Part shown: positions 12,190-23,662 of the stretch, one piece after another | Position numbering within the stretch: position 1 is the stretch's first letter | How the letters are laid out: every line of letters starts with the position of its first letter | NCBI GenBank assembly: GCA_947623455.1 | Contig: OX392532.1 | Location: forward strand, 22,976,792-23,040,791 | DNA length: 64,000 bases | Source: Mimachlamys varia | Lineage: Eukaryota; Mollusca; Bivalvia; Pectinida; Pectinidae | Reading direction: 5' to 3' | Made by a program: the position numbers and the translations under genes | Notes under the pieces: generated by a model | Told to the model about the DNA's origin: nothing | Seen by the model: the letters and a program-made list of their open reading frames with translations, nothing else | Databases searched by the model: none

Positions 12190-13070
12190 ACATAGTATAT
12201 AAATCTATACATACATTATATTTATATACATTAGGATCATGAATTATTGTGGGATACAGTTATAGTAGAAATAGTACTTTTTTTCTCCTTTTTCCCCCCA
12301 ATACTCGTTATTGGCTCATTTACTTATTCGTTTTGTATAAACATTTCTTTATTCTTAAGATTTTTAGTTTCTTTTATTTTTTTATATACGAGTATGTGTG
12401 TTTGTTATTAAGCACAAATATATAATAAAACAATTAAACATATGATAATATACATTTGTAATTCATGTTAGAATAATTGGTGCTTAATTCAATTAGCAAA
12501 CGAGCCATTTCAGCATCGTATGGTTTTTATATGCATACATTTCTTATTTCAGTTTTTCCTTATTTTTCTTTACTTGATTTTTTTTTTATTATGTCAGATT
12601 TACATCCATTATCCGCTCCCAACTCGTATACCGCATTCGACTCCCTTTCTCACTCTATTATTATAGCAGTAATGAACTTTCATACTCTCTCCCTAGACAT
12701 ATTTTTTCATTCTCTTTCACTCTCGCTTGTGTGTTAAATACTCCTGGTGAGTTAGTCATTGATGTTAGTTTTATTAGTCTATATTTGTTAGTTCTATGTA
12801 TTTATTTTTTTTCTCGAATTTATGTATATTTATAACAAACACTTTCCCGCCTTTGTGAATTTGTCGAACTGTTGTTCCTCATGACTTATTGCGGGTAAAC
12901 CCCAGTCTGCGCATGCGGAATGTCGCAATCACTGCCTGCAGTGCAGTTAGTTGACCACCTCGGTACTTGTATTGTCATTTAAAATTTAAGACAGGTGAGT
13001 GTTTAAATAAACACTTTTCGTTGATTGCTTAATATTTGCGTTCTTAAATCTATATATATATATGTATCTA
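12190..13070. other. AT-rich noncoding DNA
   Basis: The 86-codon plus frame at 12477-12737 is low-complexity (F/S/L-rich) and unsupported. Nothing else recognised. Confidence 0.4.
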
Positions 13071-13072
13071 TG

Positions 13073-13724
13073 TATGGGGCGCCGTTTTACTATTTATTAA
13101 CAAAACTGGATATCCGAAAATACATGGAATTTTGGATATCCATAAATAATTTTTGGATTATTCAAAATTCGAATTAAGGATATCCAAAAATGATTTATGG
13201 ATACCCATAATTCGAATTTTGGACATCCTGTTTTGTAAATAAACAGTTAAACCGTGCCCCATATGCGCCGTTTTACTATTCATTAACAAAACTGGATATC
13301 CAAAATTCGAATTATGGATTTAATCAAATTTACGGATATCCATAATTCAAATTTTGGATATCCGTAAATAATTTTGGATATCCTTAATTAAATTTGGATT
13401 CCTTAATTATTTTTGGATATCCTTAATTATTTTTGGATATCCAAACTTCGCATTATTGATATCCATATATTATTTTTAGATATCCAAAAATCGAATTATG
13501 GATAACTAAAAATATATGGAATTTGTGATATCCATAATTCGAATTATGGATATCCATAATTCGAATTATGGATATCCATAATTCATTTCTGGATATCCAT
13601 AATTCAATTTTTGGATTCCAAAAATCGATTTTCGGATATCCTAAATTCAAAGCATATAAAGATATCCATAATTCAAATTTGGGATATCCAGTTTTGTTAA
13701 TAAATAGTAAAACGGCGCCCCATA
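13073..13724. mobile_element. Palindrome-filled element with 43-bp perfect inverted ends
   Basis: The first 43 bases (TATGGGGCGCCGTTTTACTA...) are exactly inverted at the right end. The interior is a tandem array of GGATATCC palindromes about 20-24 bp apart, alternating with ATTCGAAT-type palindromes. At 13213-13300 an inverted end and a direct end abut (GTGCCCCATATGCGCCG), so two elements appear fused: about 13073-13262 and 13263-13724. The open frames inside are translated repeats. No transposase. Sequence TATCTA/ATAGATA flanks both sides. Confidence 0.75.
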
Positions 13725-13929
13725 TCTATGAAGTGTTTAACAATATTAAGCTTAAATCGAATTGATTGAACTGTAATGTATGGCCACTCTACCTTGTGGG
13801 CCTAACCATACAGTATCATCATCATCATTCAAACCAAATTTAAAATATTTACAACTGAAAATGAACTAAATATATTCAAAGGTGTCATTTTCCTATATAA
13901 ACTATGGTAAACTTCATTTTGTTGCTAGT
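13725..13929. other. Short noncoding spacer
   Basis: Contains a (ATC)n run near 13817. No gene seen. Confidence 0.4.
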
Positions 13930-14340
13930 GGCAGGAGGGGGGATGTGAAGTCTGGGGGGCCATGAAATTCACATTTTGATAAGAAGAAGATTGTTGAAAT
14001 TTTAGTCAATTTGACCCATTCAAGCCCCTCTCCAGTCCTAGAGTTGGGCCAGAGTCAACATTCTTTCAAAGTCATACATAAGTTATAGTACAAAACAGAA
14101 AACAACAAAATATCTGAGTCTGAAGAAGAAGATTGTTGAGGATTACACTAATTTGACCCCTCTCTCAGGCCCCTAGGGGAATAGGACCATATAATTGACA
14201 ATTTTGGTGCATTATTAGCCAGGAAGGTTCCTGCCAAATTTGTTCAGGAGTTTTTGAGAAGAAATTGAAATGTAAATTGTACACGAATGCATGACGATGG
14301 ACAAAAGACAATTAGAATAGGTCACTAAAGAGTTTGTCTC
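13930..14340 (+). repeat. Two-unit fragment of a tandem-cored element
   Basis: GAAGAAGATTGTTGA starts two units about 140 bp apart (13984 and 14124), each followed by TTTGACCC and a GCCCCT block. The tail ACGATGGACAAAAGAC resembles the linker of the C and E elements. No terminal hairpin is seen, so it is a remnant. It lies just downstream of the minus-strand gene at 14534. Confidence 0.5.
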
Positions 14341-14533
14341 ATGTGCCTTTAAAACCAAACGACTTCAATCATTAAAATATTATCCCTAATCTCAATCTTT
14401 ATAATTGAAAATTATGCATGGCGTTTGATTATTACAACATAATATTCTATCAAACTTTCTCGTTCCTTGCACATGATTTCTGTTGTTTCAACTGGAATTA
14501 AAAAGAGTTGCTTGAAATTTTAAGAGAAAATGT

Positions 14534-14999
14534 TCATATACCACTTGCATGGTCATATGTTTTGAAGTAACTTGGTTTCTGCTGTCTATTTGGTACAGTT
14601 ATAGTAAAGTCTCTCATTCTTCCTTTGCAATTCACAAATCCAACATCATTTTGGTATGTAGGTACATATGCTGTAGATACCAAGTATCCAGGACAGTTTT
14701 TGTAATGGACTGAAATGTAATAAAAAAGGAACGATTGTAAAAATGTTTGTTAAAATTTCTTGCCATTGACTATTGTTCAACTCTTTGCTCAAATTCACAT
14801 AATTGATTAGAGTTTAAAACATATCTATTTAATTCAATTAGGTACTGTTGAGTATAACGGTGTTTAAGCCTTTGGAATTAATTCCATGTTTAAACGAGAT
14901 TCAATTAAAATTACCTGAAACTTTAGACCAGTCTGGACATGAGGAAGCAAGGTTATTAACCGATGTACTTTCTGTCTGCGGTGGTACAATGCCCTCCAT
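14534..14999 (-). CDS. Two-exon small gene, unknown product (first coding exon 14915-14999)
   Basis: This gene is not one open frame. It was found from splice borders: complement(join(14534..14709,14915..14999)). Upstream, TTTTCCTTGCAG at about 15022 is an acceptor, leaving 22 nt of 5' UTR before ATG 14999. Both other frames of that exon have stops or no start. The donor is CAG|GTAATT at 14915/14914. A 205-bp intron ends in ATTACATTTCAG at 14710. The phase carries over exactly (G+TC) and the second exon stays open for 58 codons to TGA at 14534-14536, giving about 86 residues. The C-terminal part contains YKNCPGYLVSTAYVPTY and NCKGRMRDFTITVPN. I do not recognise the domain. A weaker donor (G|GTATAT at 14541) could instead lead to a further exon. 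The duplicate of exon 1 at 18915-19031 keeps the QTE...PD...SKV pattern, which supports real coding. Confidence 0.5.
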
Positions 15000-15167
15000 A
15001 CTCGCAACACCTCACTATCTCCTGCAAGGAAAAATATAAATACCAAAGTTACCGGACGTAATTCTGTTTACCAAATCTGTTTCACTTGATCAGGGCATCA
15101 TATCCTGGTATATCAACAAGAAGCTTTTTTTTTTTTTTAAACCTTGGGAAAATCAAATACAAAACTA

Positions 15168-18100
15168 ACAAGAGGCCCAACGGGCCTTAACGGTCATCTG
15201 ACTACCAATTGTAAAATCACTATGAAAATACGTGTAGTCATTAAATCAAGTTATAATATGCCTGTATAGATTGCCAAGTTCAAGATAGTGGCCTTCTTGG
15301 ATTTCTGATGGGCTTGAAAAATAACAACACTTTGTTGGGACCATCTCAGGATATCATTTCTGGCAAGTTTCAGCTCAATTCCACTGGTAGAACTTGAGAA
15401 GTTTAAAATGTGTATTCAAAATGGCGGCTGTGGTGGCCATCTTGAATTTTGAACAAACCTAAAAATAACAACACTTAATCAGCATCATCTCAGAATCATT
15501 TCTGGCAAGTTTCAGCTTATTCCTAGTGAGTAAACTTGACAACAAACCCTTTTGGCCCCTGTGACCTTGAATGAATGTCAGGGTCATTTCTTTAAACAAA
15601 CTTGACACACCTTTATCCCAGCATGCCACAAGCCCAATATCACATCTCTGTGCCTTTTGGTTATTCAGAAAAAGTTGTTTTAAAGATTTTGACCCTTTTG
15701 GCCCCTGTGACCTTGAATGAAGTTCAAGGTCATTTATTTGAACAAACTTGGTAGACCTTTATCCCAGCATGCCACAGGCCTAATATCAGGTCTCTGAGCC
15801 TTTTAGTTATTCAGAAGAAGTTGTTTAAAGATTATGACCGTTTTGGCCTCTGTGACCTTGAATGAAGGTCAAGGTCATTTCTTTGAACAAACTTGGTAGC
15901 CCTTTATCCCAGCATAACACAGGACCAATATCAGGTCTCTGGGCCTTTTGGTTATTCAGAAGAAGTTGTTTAAAAAGATTTTGACCTTTTTGGCCCCTGT
16001 GACCTTGAATGAAGGTCAAGGTCATTTGTTTGAACAAACTTGGTAGCCCTTTATCCCAGCATGCCACAGGCCCAATATCAGGTCTCTGGGCCTTTTGGTT
16101 ATTCAGAAAAAGTTGTTTTAAAGATTTTGACCCTTTTGGCCCCTGTGACCTTGAATGAAGTTCAAGGTCATTTATTTGAACAAACTTGGTAGACCTTTAT
16201 CCCAGCATGCCACAGGCCTAATATCAGGTCTTTGAGCCTTTTAGTTATTCAGAAGAAGTTGTTTAAAGATTATGACCGTTTTGGCCTCTGTGACCTTGAA
16301 TGAAGGTCAAGGTCATTTCTTTGAACAAACTTGGTAGCCCTTTATCCCAGCATGCCACAGGCCCAATATCAGGTCTCTGGGCCTTTTGGTTATTCAGAAG
16401 AAGTCGTTTAAAGATTATGACCGTTTTGGCCCCTGTGACCTTGAATGAAAGTCAAGGTCATTTCTTTGAACAAACTTGGTAGCCCTTTATCCCAGCATGC
16501 CACAGGCCCAATATTAGGTCTCTGGGCCTTTTGGTTATTCAGAAGAAAATGTTTAAAGATTATGACCGTTTTGGCCCCAGTGACCTTGAATGAAACTCAA
16601 GGTCATTTCTTTGAACAAACTTGGTAGCCCTTTATCCCAGCATGCCACAGGCCCAATATTAGATCTCTGGGCCTTTTGGTTATTCAGAAGAAAATGTTTA
16701 AAGATTATGACCGTTTTGGCCCCAGTGACCTTGAATGAAAGTCAAGGTCATTTCTTTGAACAAACATGGTAGCCCTTTATCCCAGCATGCCACAGGCCCA
16801 ATATCAGGTCTCTGGGCCTTTTGGTTATTCAGAAGAAGTTGTTTAAAGATTATGACCGTTTTGGCCCCTGTGACCTTGAATGAAAGTCAAGGTCATTTCT
16901 TTGAACAAACTTGGTAGCCCTTTATCCCAGCATGCCACAGGCCTAATATTAGGTCTCTGTGCATTTTGGTTATTCAGAAGAAGTCGTTTAAAAATTATGA
17001 CCGTTTTATCCCCTGTGACCTTGAATGAAGGTCAAGGTCATTTCTTTGAACAAACTTGGTAGCCCTTTATCTCAGCATAACACAGGACCAATATCAGGTC
17101 TCTGGGCCTTTTGGTTATTCAGAAGAAGTTGTTTAAAAAGATTTTGACCTTTTCGGCCCCTGTGACCTTGAATGAAGGTCAAGGTCATTTGTTTGAACAA
17201 ACTTGGTACCCCTTTATCCCATCATAACACAGGCCCAATATAAGGTCTCTGGGCCTTTTGGTTATTCAGAAGAAGTCGTTCAAAGATTTTGACATTTTTG
17301 GCCCCTGTGACCTTGAATGAAGGTCAAGGTCATTTGTTTGAACAAACTTGGTAGCCCTTTATCCCAGCATGCCACAGGCCCAATATTAGGTCTCTGGGCC
17401 TTTTGGTTATTCAGAAGAAATCGTTTAAAAATTAAGACCGTTTTGTCCCCTGTGACCTTGAATGAAGGTCAAGGTCATTTCTTTGAACAAACTTGGTAGC
17501 CCTTTATCTCAGCATAACACAGGACCAATATCAGGTCTCTGGGCCTTTTGGTTATTCAGAAGAAGTTGTTTAAAAAGATTTTGACCTTTTCGGCCCCTGT
17601 GACCTTGAATGAAGGTCAAGGTCATTTGTTTGAACAAACTTGGTAACCCTTTATCCCAGCATGCCACAGGCCCAATATCAGGTCTCTGGGCCTTTTGGTT
17701 ATTCAAAAGAAGTCGTTCAAAGATTTTGACCTTTTTGGCCCCTGTGACCTTGAATGAAGGTCAAGGTCATTTCTTTGAACAAACTTGGTACCCTTTATCC
17801 CAGCATGCCACAGGCCCAATATTAGGTCTCTGGGCCTTTTGGTTATTCAGAAGAAGTCGTTCAAAGATTTTGACCTTTTTGGCCCCTGTGACCTTGAATG
17901 AAGGTCAAGGTCATTTGTTTGAACAAACTTGGTAGCCCTTTATCCCAGCATGCCACAGGCCCAATATTAGGTCTCTGGGACTTTTGGTTATTCAGAAGAA
18001 GTCGTTTAAAAATTATGACCGTTTTGTCCCCTGTGACCTTGAATAAAGGTCAAGGTCATTTCTTTGAACAAACTTGGTAGCCCTTTATCTCAGCATAACA

Positions 18101-18700
18101 CAGGACCAATATCAGGTCTCTGGGCCTTTTGGTTATTCAGAAGAAGTTGTTTAAAAAGATTTTGACCTTTTCGGCCCCTGTGACCTTGAATGAAGGTCAA
18201 GGTCATTTGTTTGAACAAACTTGGTAGCCCTTTATCCCAGCATGCCACAGACCCAATATTAGGTCTCTGGGCCTTTTGGTTATTCAGAAGAAGTCGTTCA
18301 AAGATTTTGACCTTTTTGGCCCCTGTGACCTTGAATGAAGGTCAAGGTCATTTGTTTGAACAAACTTGGTAGCCCTTTATCCCAGCATGCCACAGGCCCA
18401 ATATCAGGTCTCTGGGCCTTTTGGTTATTCAGAAGAAGTCGTTCAAAGATTTTGACCTTTTTGGCCCCTGTGACCTTGAATGAAGGTCAAGGTCATTTGT
18501 TTGAACAAACTATGTAGCCCTTTATCCCAGCATGCCACAGGCCCAATATTGGGTCTATGGGCCTTTTGGTTTATGAGAAGAAGATGTTTAAATGGAAAAG
18601 TTTACGGACGGCGCACGACGCACGGCGCACGGCGCACGACGACGGACGAAGCATGATGACTATAGGTCATCCTGACCCTTCGGGTCAGATGACCTAAAAA
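15168..18700 (+). mobile_element. A1: tandem-cored Helentron-like element, 21 core units
   Basis: It starts ACAAGAGGCCCAACGGGCCT, in which AGGCCC/GGGCCT pair around AAC. GGTCATCTGAC follows and is inverted near the 3' end as GTCAGATGACC. A roughly 370-bp unique leader precedes the core of 21 units of 145 or 147 bp. The core ends in a CpG-rich linker of GGCGCAC repeats, then AGCATGATGACTATAGG. The 3' hairpin (AGGTCATCCTGACCC, loop TTC, GGGTCAGATGACCT) closes the element before AAAA. No protein is encoded. It lies between the small gene and the duplicated exon. Assignment to non-autonomous Helentrons is inferred from layout and target. Confidence 0.8.
15540..18560 (+). repeat. Core satellite of A1 (145/147-bp units)
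   Basis: Twenty-one occurrences of GTGACCTTGAATGA mark the units. Units differ by a 2-bp AA insertion (TTTAAAAAGATTTTGACC type) that raises the period to 147. Each unit contains the inverted pair AGGCCCA...TGGGCCT and the pair TGACCTTG...CAAGGTCA. The recurrent 60-residue open frames here are translations of the unit. Confidence 0.9.
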
Positions 18701-18914
18701 TATACCAAAACGTCAACAAAACAATAATCCAAACTCAAAATAGATTAAACAAAGGGCAAAATATGAAAAGGGAAAGGTTTAAATGGAGACCCCTGCTAAA
18801 GTACAAGAGAATAAGACCAGGTGTTTTCAAAGAGCGTCTTCTGCCTCATCGACGACACCCGCCATATAAATGTGAATTAATATTTTTTTAAAACCTAGAT
18901 CCAAATAAACTTAC
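18701..18914. other. Spacer with a dispersed repeat fragment
   Basis: The segment ending AGCGTCTTCTGCCTCATCG and GACGACACCCGCCATA looks like a dispersed bivalve-type repeat. No second exon for the adjacent pseudo-exon is visible here. Confidence 0.35.
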
Positions 18915-19031
18915 CTGCAACTTTAGACTGATCTGGTAACGAGGAAGAAAGTGTTTCAACTGATGTTCCTTCTGTCTGTGATCAGGTACAATGTCATCCA
19001 TTCTTGCAGTACCTCACTATCGTATTATCTC
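18915..19031 (-). pseudogene. Duplicate of the first coding exon of the 14.5-kb gene
   Basis: Both splice borders are preserved (ATTTTCCTTGCAG acceptor at 19032, GTTGCAG|GTAAGT donor at 18915/18914). The frame homologous to the gene's exon reads QTEGTSVETLSSSLPDQSKV against QTESTSVNNLASSCPDWSKV. A +2 shift near 18980 places TGA upstream of that frame and separates it from the conserved ATG. The alternative frame from that ATG stays open to the donor but encodes unrelated residues. No partner for exon 2 lies to its left. This is a partial tandem duplicate, probably dead, or an alternative promoter exon. Confidence 0.5.
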
Positions 19032-19116
19032 CTGCAAGGAAAATACCAGGGTATTTAAATACCAAATACTTTTTTGAAAACTCGTTTTTAAGCTACCGGA
19101 CGAAATTCTGTATACA

Positions 19117-20959
19117 ACAAGAATTACACGTAATTATATGTGTCGCCTTTCCCGCTTTGTCAATAGTGATAGCGTTCGTAGAGTCATAATTCACCTATAT
19201 ACCAAATATGATTGAAATCGGACAATATTGAAATTTTGACCAGTCAGTGGCAAAGAAATGGCGTCCATTTTGTTGAATCATGAAACGGAAATTGCGATAG
19301 TTTTTGTAGGGTCCTAATACACCTACATACCAAGTTTGAGTGAAATCGGATAATATCAAAATTTGGACCAATCAGTGGCAAGGAAATGGCGGCCAATTTG
19401 CTGAATCATGAAACAGAAGTTGCGATAGTGTTTGTTGAGTCCTAACACACCTACATACTAATTTTGAGTGAAATCGGACAATATCTAAATTTCGGCCAAT
19501 CAGTGGCAAGGAAATGGCGGGTATTTTGTTGAATCATGAAACAGAAGTTACGATAGTGTTTGTAGAGTCATAATACACCTACATACCAATTTTGAGTGAA
19601 ATTGGACAATATCTAAATTTTGACCAATCAGTGGCAAGGAAATGGCGGCCATTTTGTTGAATCATTAAACGGAAGGAGCGATAGTGTTTGTAGAGTCATA
19701 ATACACCTACATACCAAGTTTTGTTGCTGTAGCTTTTATACCTAGTCAGAAACAGCCTAATATGCAAGAGCTAAACGCAAAACTTTAACGTTGTAATTCC
19801 AGAAATTTGAGATTTTTACCCCAAACAAGAGATCCCAGAGGGATCTTGGCGCCCACCATCAAATGATCTAAGTTTGTTTTTTGAAAGATGGTTCTTTTCT
19901 CTTCTTTCGATTGTCTCTTAGGTGTTGATTAAGTGTGAGCAGAGACTCTGGTGGGACACAGATGCATTTTTTTGGTTTTTTTTTGTGAATTACATTGTCG
20001 TTTCCTTATTCTTAGCATAGCTAGGCACCAGGAGGAACCTACATATGAAATTTGTGAAAGTTCCCTTCAGTATATTCTCAGAAATAGGGATAACAAACTT
20101 CAATTGTCAAAATCCAAGATGGCTGCCTGTCGGCCATGTTGTTTTCGGATTGGTCCCAAAATGGAATATACACAACTAGGGACCAAGGTGAACAAACACA
20201 TGAAATTTGAGAAAGATACCTTCAGTACTTTCTTAGAAATAGCGATAACAAACTTCAATTGTCAAAATCCAAGATGGCTGCCTGTCGGCCATGTTGTTTT
20301 TGGATTGGTCCCAAAATGCAATATGCATAACTACACACCAAGGGGAACCTACACATGAAATTTGAGAAAGATCCATTCAGTACATTCTCAGAAATAGCGA
20401 TAACAAAGTTCAACTGTCAAAATCAAAGATGGCTGCCTGTCGGCCATGTTGTTTTCGGATTGGTCCCAAAATGCAATATGCATAACTAAGCACCAAGGGG
20501 AACCTACACATGAAATTTGAGAAAGATCCATTCAGTACATTCTCAGAAATAGGGATAACAAAGTTCAAATGTCAAAATCCAAGATGGCTGCCTGTCGGCA
20601 ATCTTGAATTCAGATCGGTCCCAAAATGGAATATGCACAACTAGGGACCAAGGTGAACCAACACATGAAACTTGAGAAAGATCCATTCAGTACATTCTCA
20701 GAAATAGGGATAAATAGGGATAACAAAGTTCAAATGTCAAAATCCAATCTGATGATGGTGGGCTAAAAAGCAGAAATCTAGAAATTTTTTTAGCTCAGTA
20801 GGCTCTACTACCCATGCTTCATCTATGATTGAAGTTTGGTTGATGTAACTTTGTCAGAAACAGAGCTAAACGCAAAACTTTACCATTGTTGACGCCGCCG
20901 TCGGAAAAGTAACCCCTATGTGCCGCCTTTCCGACATCCGTCGGGAGGCGACACAAAAA
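19117..20959 (+). mobile_element. F1: tandem-cored element, interrupted by G
   Basis: The left end is ACAAGAATTACACGTAATTA (hairpin AATTAC/GTAATT) followed by GTGTCGCCTTTCCCG. The right end is the hairpin GTGCCGCCTTTCCGAC/GTCGGGAGGCGACAC before AAAAA. The subterminal GTGTCGCC is therefore inverted at the 3' end. The core has about four units of 128 bp (GAATCATGAAAC...). Element G (19825-20769) sits inside. F2 at 36782 has the same ends but a different core. No coding capacity. Confidence 0.75.
19825..20769 (+). mobile_element. G: tandem-cored element nested in F1
   Basis: It starts ACAAGAGATCCCAGAGGGAT (hairpin AGATCCC/GGGATCT), then GGCGCCCACCATCA, which is inverted at the 3' end as TGATGATGGTGGGCT before AAAAA. 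About four core units of roughly 155 bp carry AAGATGGCTGCCTGTCGGC. The 5' arm of the 3' hairpin is not visible, so that end is degraded or truncated. The 135-codon plus frame at 19951-20358 is a translation of the units. Confidence 0.7.
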
Positions 20960-21200
20960 CTGTTTTACTTGATCTTTTATCTGGACATTGTATTATATAA
21001 TTATAATAAATGTATATCAGCTAGATGTTTTGTATTTGAATTTTAAAGTTCACTAAAAACTGCTTTACTAATATAAAAATATAATATATAAGAGAACTCA
21101 GGATCAAGTTATATAATATACACTACCTGTTATGTCATGGAGTTCCTTTTTGTCTAGTTTGCCATGGACAGCTAAGTATTCTACTGCCCTGGGTATTCTT
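20960..21200. other. Spacer, no gene seen
   Basis: AT-rich, nothing recognised. Confidence 0.4.
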
Positions 21201-21205
21201 CGTGA

Positions 21206-21670
21206 TTGGTGGTACCAAGTTCTAGTCTATTATGGCGATGTCCTCGTTTGGTGATACCAAGTTCCGGTCTGTCGTGGCGATGTAGTTGTGTATTCTGTGT
21301 GATTGGTGGTTCCAAGTTCCGGTCTATAATGACGCTGCCCTTGTTAATTCATTGTGGTTGGTTTGAGTATCCAGCTCCGGTCTTTGGTACCGCTGTCCTT
21401 GTTTAATCTGTGCGAGATGTTGTACCAAGTTTCGGTTAATCATGGCAAGGTCCTTGTGTGTTCTATGTGATAGGAAGTACCAAGTTCCAGACTGTCTTGA
21501 TGCTGTTCTTGTGAATTATGTGAGAGTGGTGGTACCAAGTTCCTGTCTGTCGTGGATCTTTCCTGTGTGTTCTATATGAGTGGTGGTACCAAGTTCCTGT
21601 CTGTCGTGGATCTTTCCTTTGTGTTCTATATGAGTGGTCGTACCAAGTTCTGGTCTGTCGTGGCTTGTAC
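21206..21670 (+). repeat. Minisatellite, ~45-61-bp units
   Basis: About nine units share ACCAAGTTCC(G/T)GTCTGTCGTGG. The last three (from about 21520) are nearly identical and 54-55 bp long, while the left ones are diverged. Open frames on both strands come from the repeat. Confidence 0.8.
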
Positions 21671-22130
21671 ACATTCACTTTGTCTATCATTACACTTGTA
21701 TAATACATTAAGAATACTTTTACAATATACGTCAATACTTTGGTCAAGTGATTTGGACCATCCAGTAGTCAGTACAGTGATATCCTGGCACTTATCGTTG
21801 CATTCAACTCTACAATTGTTCACCAATTCATCATGGGCTTTGTGTTTTTCTCCTTTTCAACCTGTCTTTTCTTGAATATCCGATTCCACTGCGCCGACTG
21901 TAGCTCGATGGCCCATCACATGCCTATTATAATATCTTATACACATGTATACATTATGTACATACGTCTGTCGAAAAGATCACAAACATAATTCCACATT
22001 CACTTGTGTTCATTCAAGCCCACGCACACATCGTATACTCGTCCGAACTTGCGAAAGTTTGCCATTTTCATATATATATATATATATATATACTAAGTTG
22101 TACATGGTTATACCACTTGAGAAAAACCCG
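21671..22130. other. Noncoding DNA with an (AT)n tract
   Basis: An (AT)n microsatellite lies at 22068-22093. No supported gene. Confidence 0.45.
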
Positions 22131-22139
22131 AGATATCAC

Positions 22140-22270
22140 AATATGAACAGCTGGCCATATATAAACAAGTCTTTATTTCCATCACTCGAGTAAACCTCAT
22201 TTCCAAATAATAATTTATCTGGGTTTAAAGGCAAAAAGCTACGGAGATTTCTGAACCATTTCAATCTTTG
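22140..22270 (-). pseudogene. Possible continuation of the LINE reverse transcriptase remnant
   Basis: On the minus strand the frame reads WFRNLRSFLPLNPDKLLFG. This fits the W...N.L.LN..K block that follows the catalytic aspartates in non-LTR reverse transcriptases. The other half of the same domain lies at 27085-27400, on the far side of B1. Joining the two would place this block about 38 residues after the FADD position, a normal spacing. The match is weak by itself. Confidence 0.35.
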
Positions 22271-22499
22271 GTTCGTTTATCTGGTACATATCAAACAAGA
22301 GGCCCAATGGGCCTGCATCGCTCACCTGGTATTAATCTCTGACTTATATTATAGTGTAACCCTAAAGTCCCCTAAAATCTTTTAATGTAAGACATTTAGA
22401 AGAACATCTTAAGATTTAAACATATTTTACCCCTGTTACCTTATAAGACAACATCATTTTCATTTTCAAATTTTGTTTGGCTTCATCCCAGGACGCTAC

Positions 22500-23660
22500 C
22501 AGCCAAATATCATGTCTCTAGGCAAATAAAGATCAAGGTCATTTTTTTTTTCGCAAACTTTGTCAGGCTTCATCCAAGAAACATTACAGCCAAATGTCAT
22601 GCTTTCAGGGCTTTTGGTACTTCAGAAGAAGTCGTTTGAATGTTTTAACAGATTTGACCCCTGTGACCTTGAATATAAGTCAAGGTCATTTCTTTTCGCA
22701 AACTTTGTCAGGCTTCATCCAAGGAACCTTCCAGCCAAATATCATGCTTCTAGGGCTTTTGGTATTTCAGAAGAAGTCGTTTGAAGGTTTCAACAGATTT
22801 GACTCCTGTGACCTTGAATATAAGTCAAGGTCATTTCTTTTCGCAAAACTTTGTCGGGCTTCATCCAAGGAACCTTTCAGCCAAATATCATGCTACTAGG
22901 GCTTTTGGTAAATCAGAAGAAGTCGTTTGAAGGCTTTAACAGATTTGACTCCTGTGACCTTGAATATAGGTCAAGGTCATTTTTTTCGCAAATTTTGTCG
23001 GGCTTCTTCCAAGAAACATTTCAGCCAAATATCAAGCTTCTAGGGCTTTTGGTATTTCAGAAGAAGTCGTTTACAGGTTTTTACAGATTTGACCCCTTTG
23101 ACCTTGAATATAGGTCAAGGTCATTTCTTTTCACAAACTTTGTCGGGCTTCATCCAATTAACATTTCAGCCAAATATCATGCTTCTAGGGCTTTTGGTAT
23201 TTCAGAAGAAGTCGTTTGAAGGTTTTAACAGATTTGACCCTTGTGACCTTGAATATAGGTCAAGGTCTTTTTTTTTCGCAAACTTTATTGGGCTTCATCC
23301 AAGGAAACTTTCAGCCAAATGCAATGCTTCTAGGGCTTTTGGTATTTCAGAAGAAGTCGTTTAAAGGTTAAAATAAATTTAACCTCACTGTGACCTTGAA
23401 TATTGGTCAAGGTCATTTTTTTTTTTGCAAACTTTATTTGGCTTCATCCAAGGAAGCTACTGGTCAAATATGAGGTCTCTATGCCTGACAGCATTTAAGA
23501 AGAAGTTGTTTGAAGGTTTCGACATTTTTGACCCCTGTGACCTTGAAATTAGGTCAAAGTGATTTTTTTTCGCAAACTTTGTTCAGCTTTTTGCAAGAAA
23601 TCTACAAGCTAAATTTCATGTCACTGGGCCTTTCAGTATTTTAGAAGAAGTCGTTTAAAG
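22500..23660 (+). repeat. Core satellite of B1 (~146-bp units)
   Basis: Units are marked by GCAAACTTTGTCxGGCTTCA at 22551, 22698, 22843, 22987, 23132, 23277, 23426 and 23570. Most carry TGACCTTGAATATAGGTCAA and GGTCA, the same receptor-like motif as the A core, although the rest differs. Confidence 0.85.
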
Positions 23661-23662
23661 GA

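Noticed and set aside
16300..18517. Series of near-identical 60-residue proteins (MKVKVI...EQTW) repeated across every A core
   Set aside because: They recur with the 145-147-bp satellite unit, and each run ends because the period is not a multiple of three. They are translations of the repeat.
19951..20358. 135-residue plus-strand frame
   Set aside because: It spans two units of the G core and repeats itself (KMAACRPCCF and PRWLPVGHVVF are the same DNA in shifted frames).
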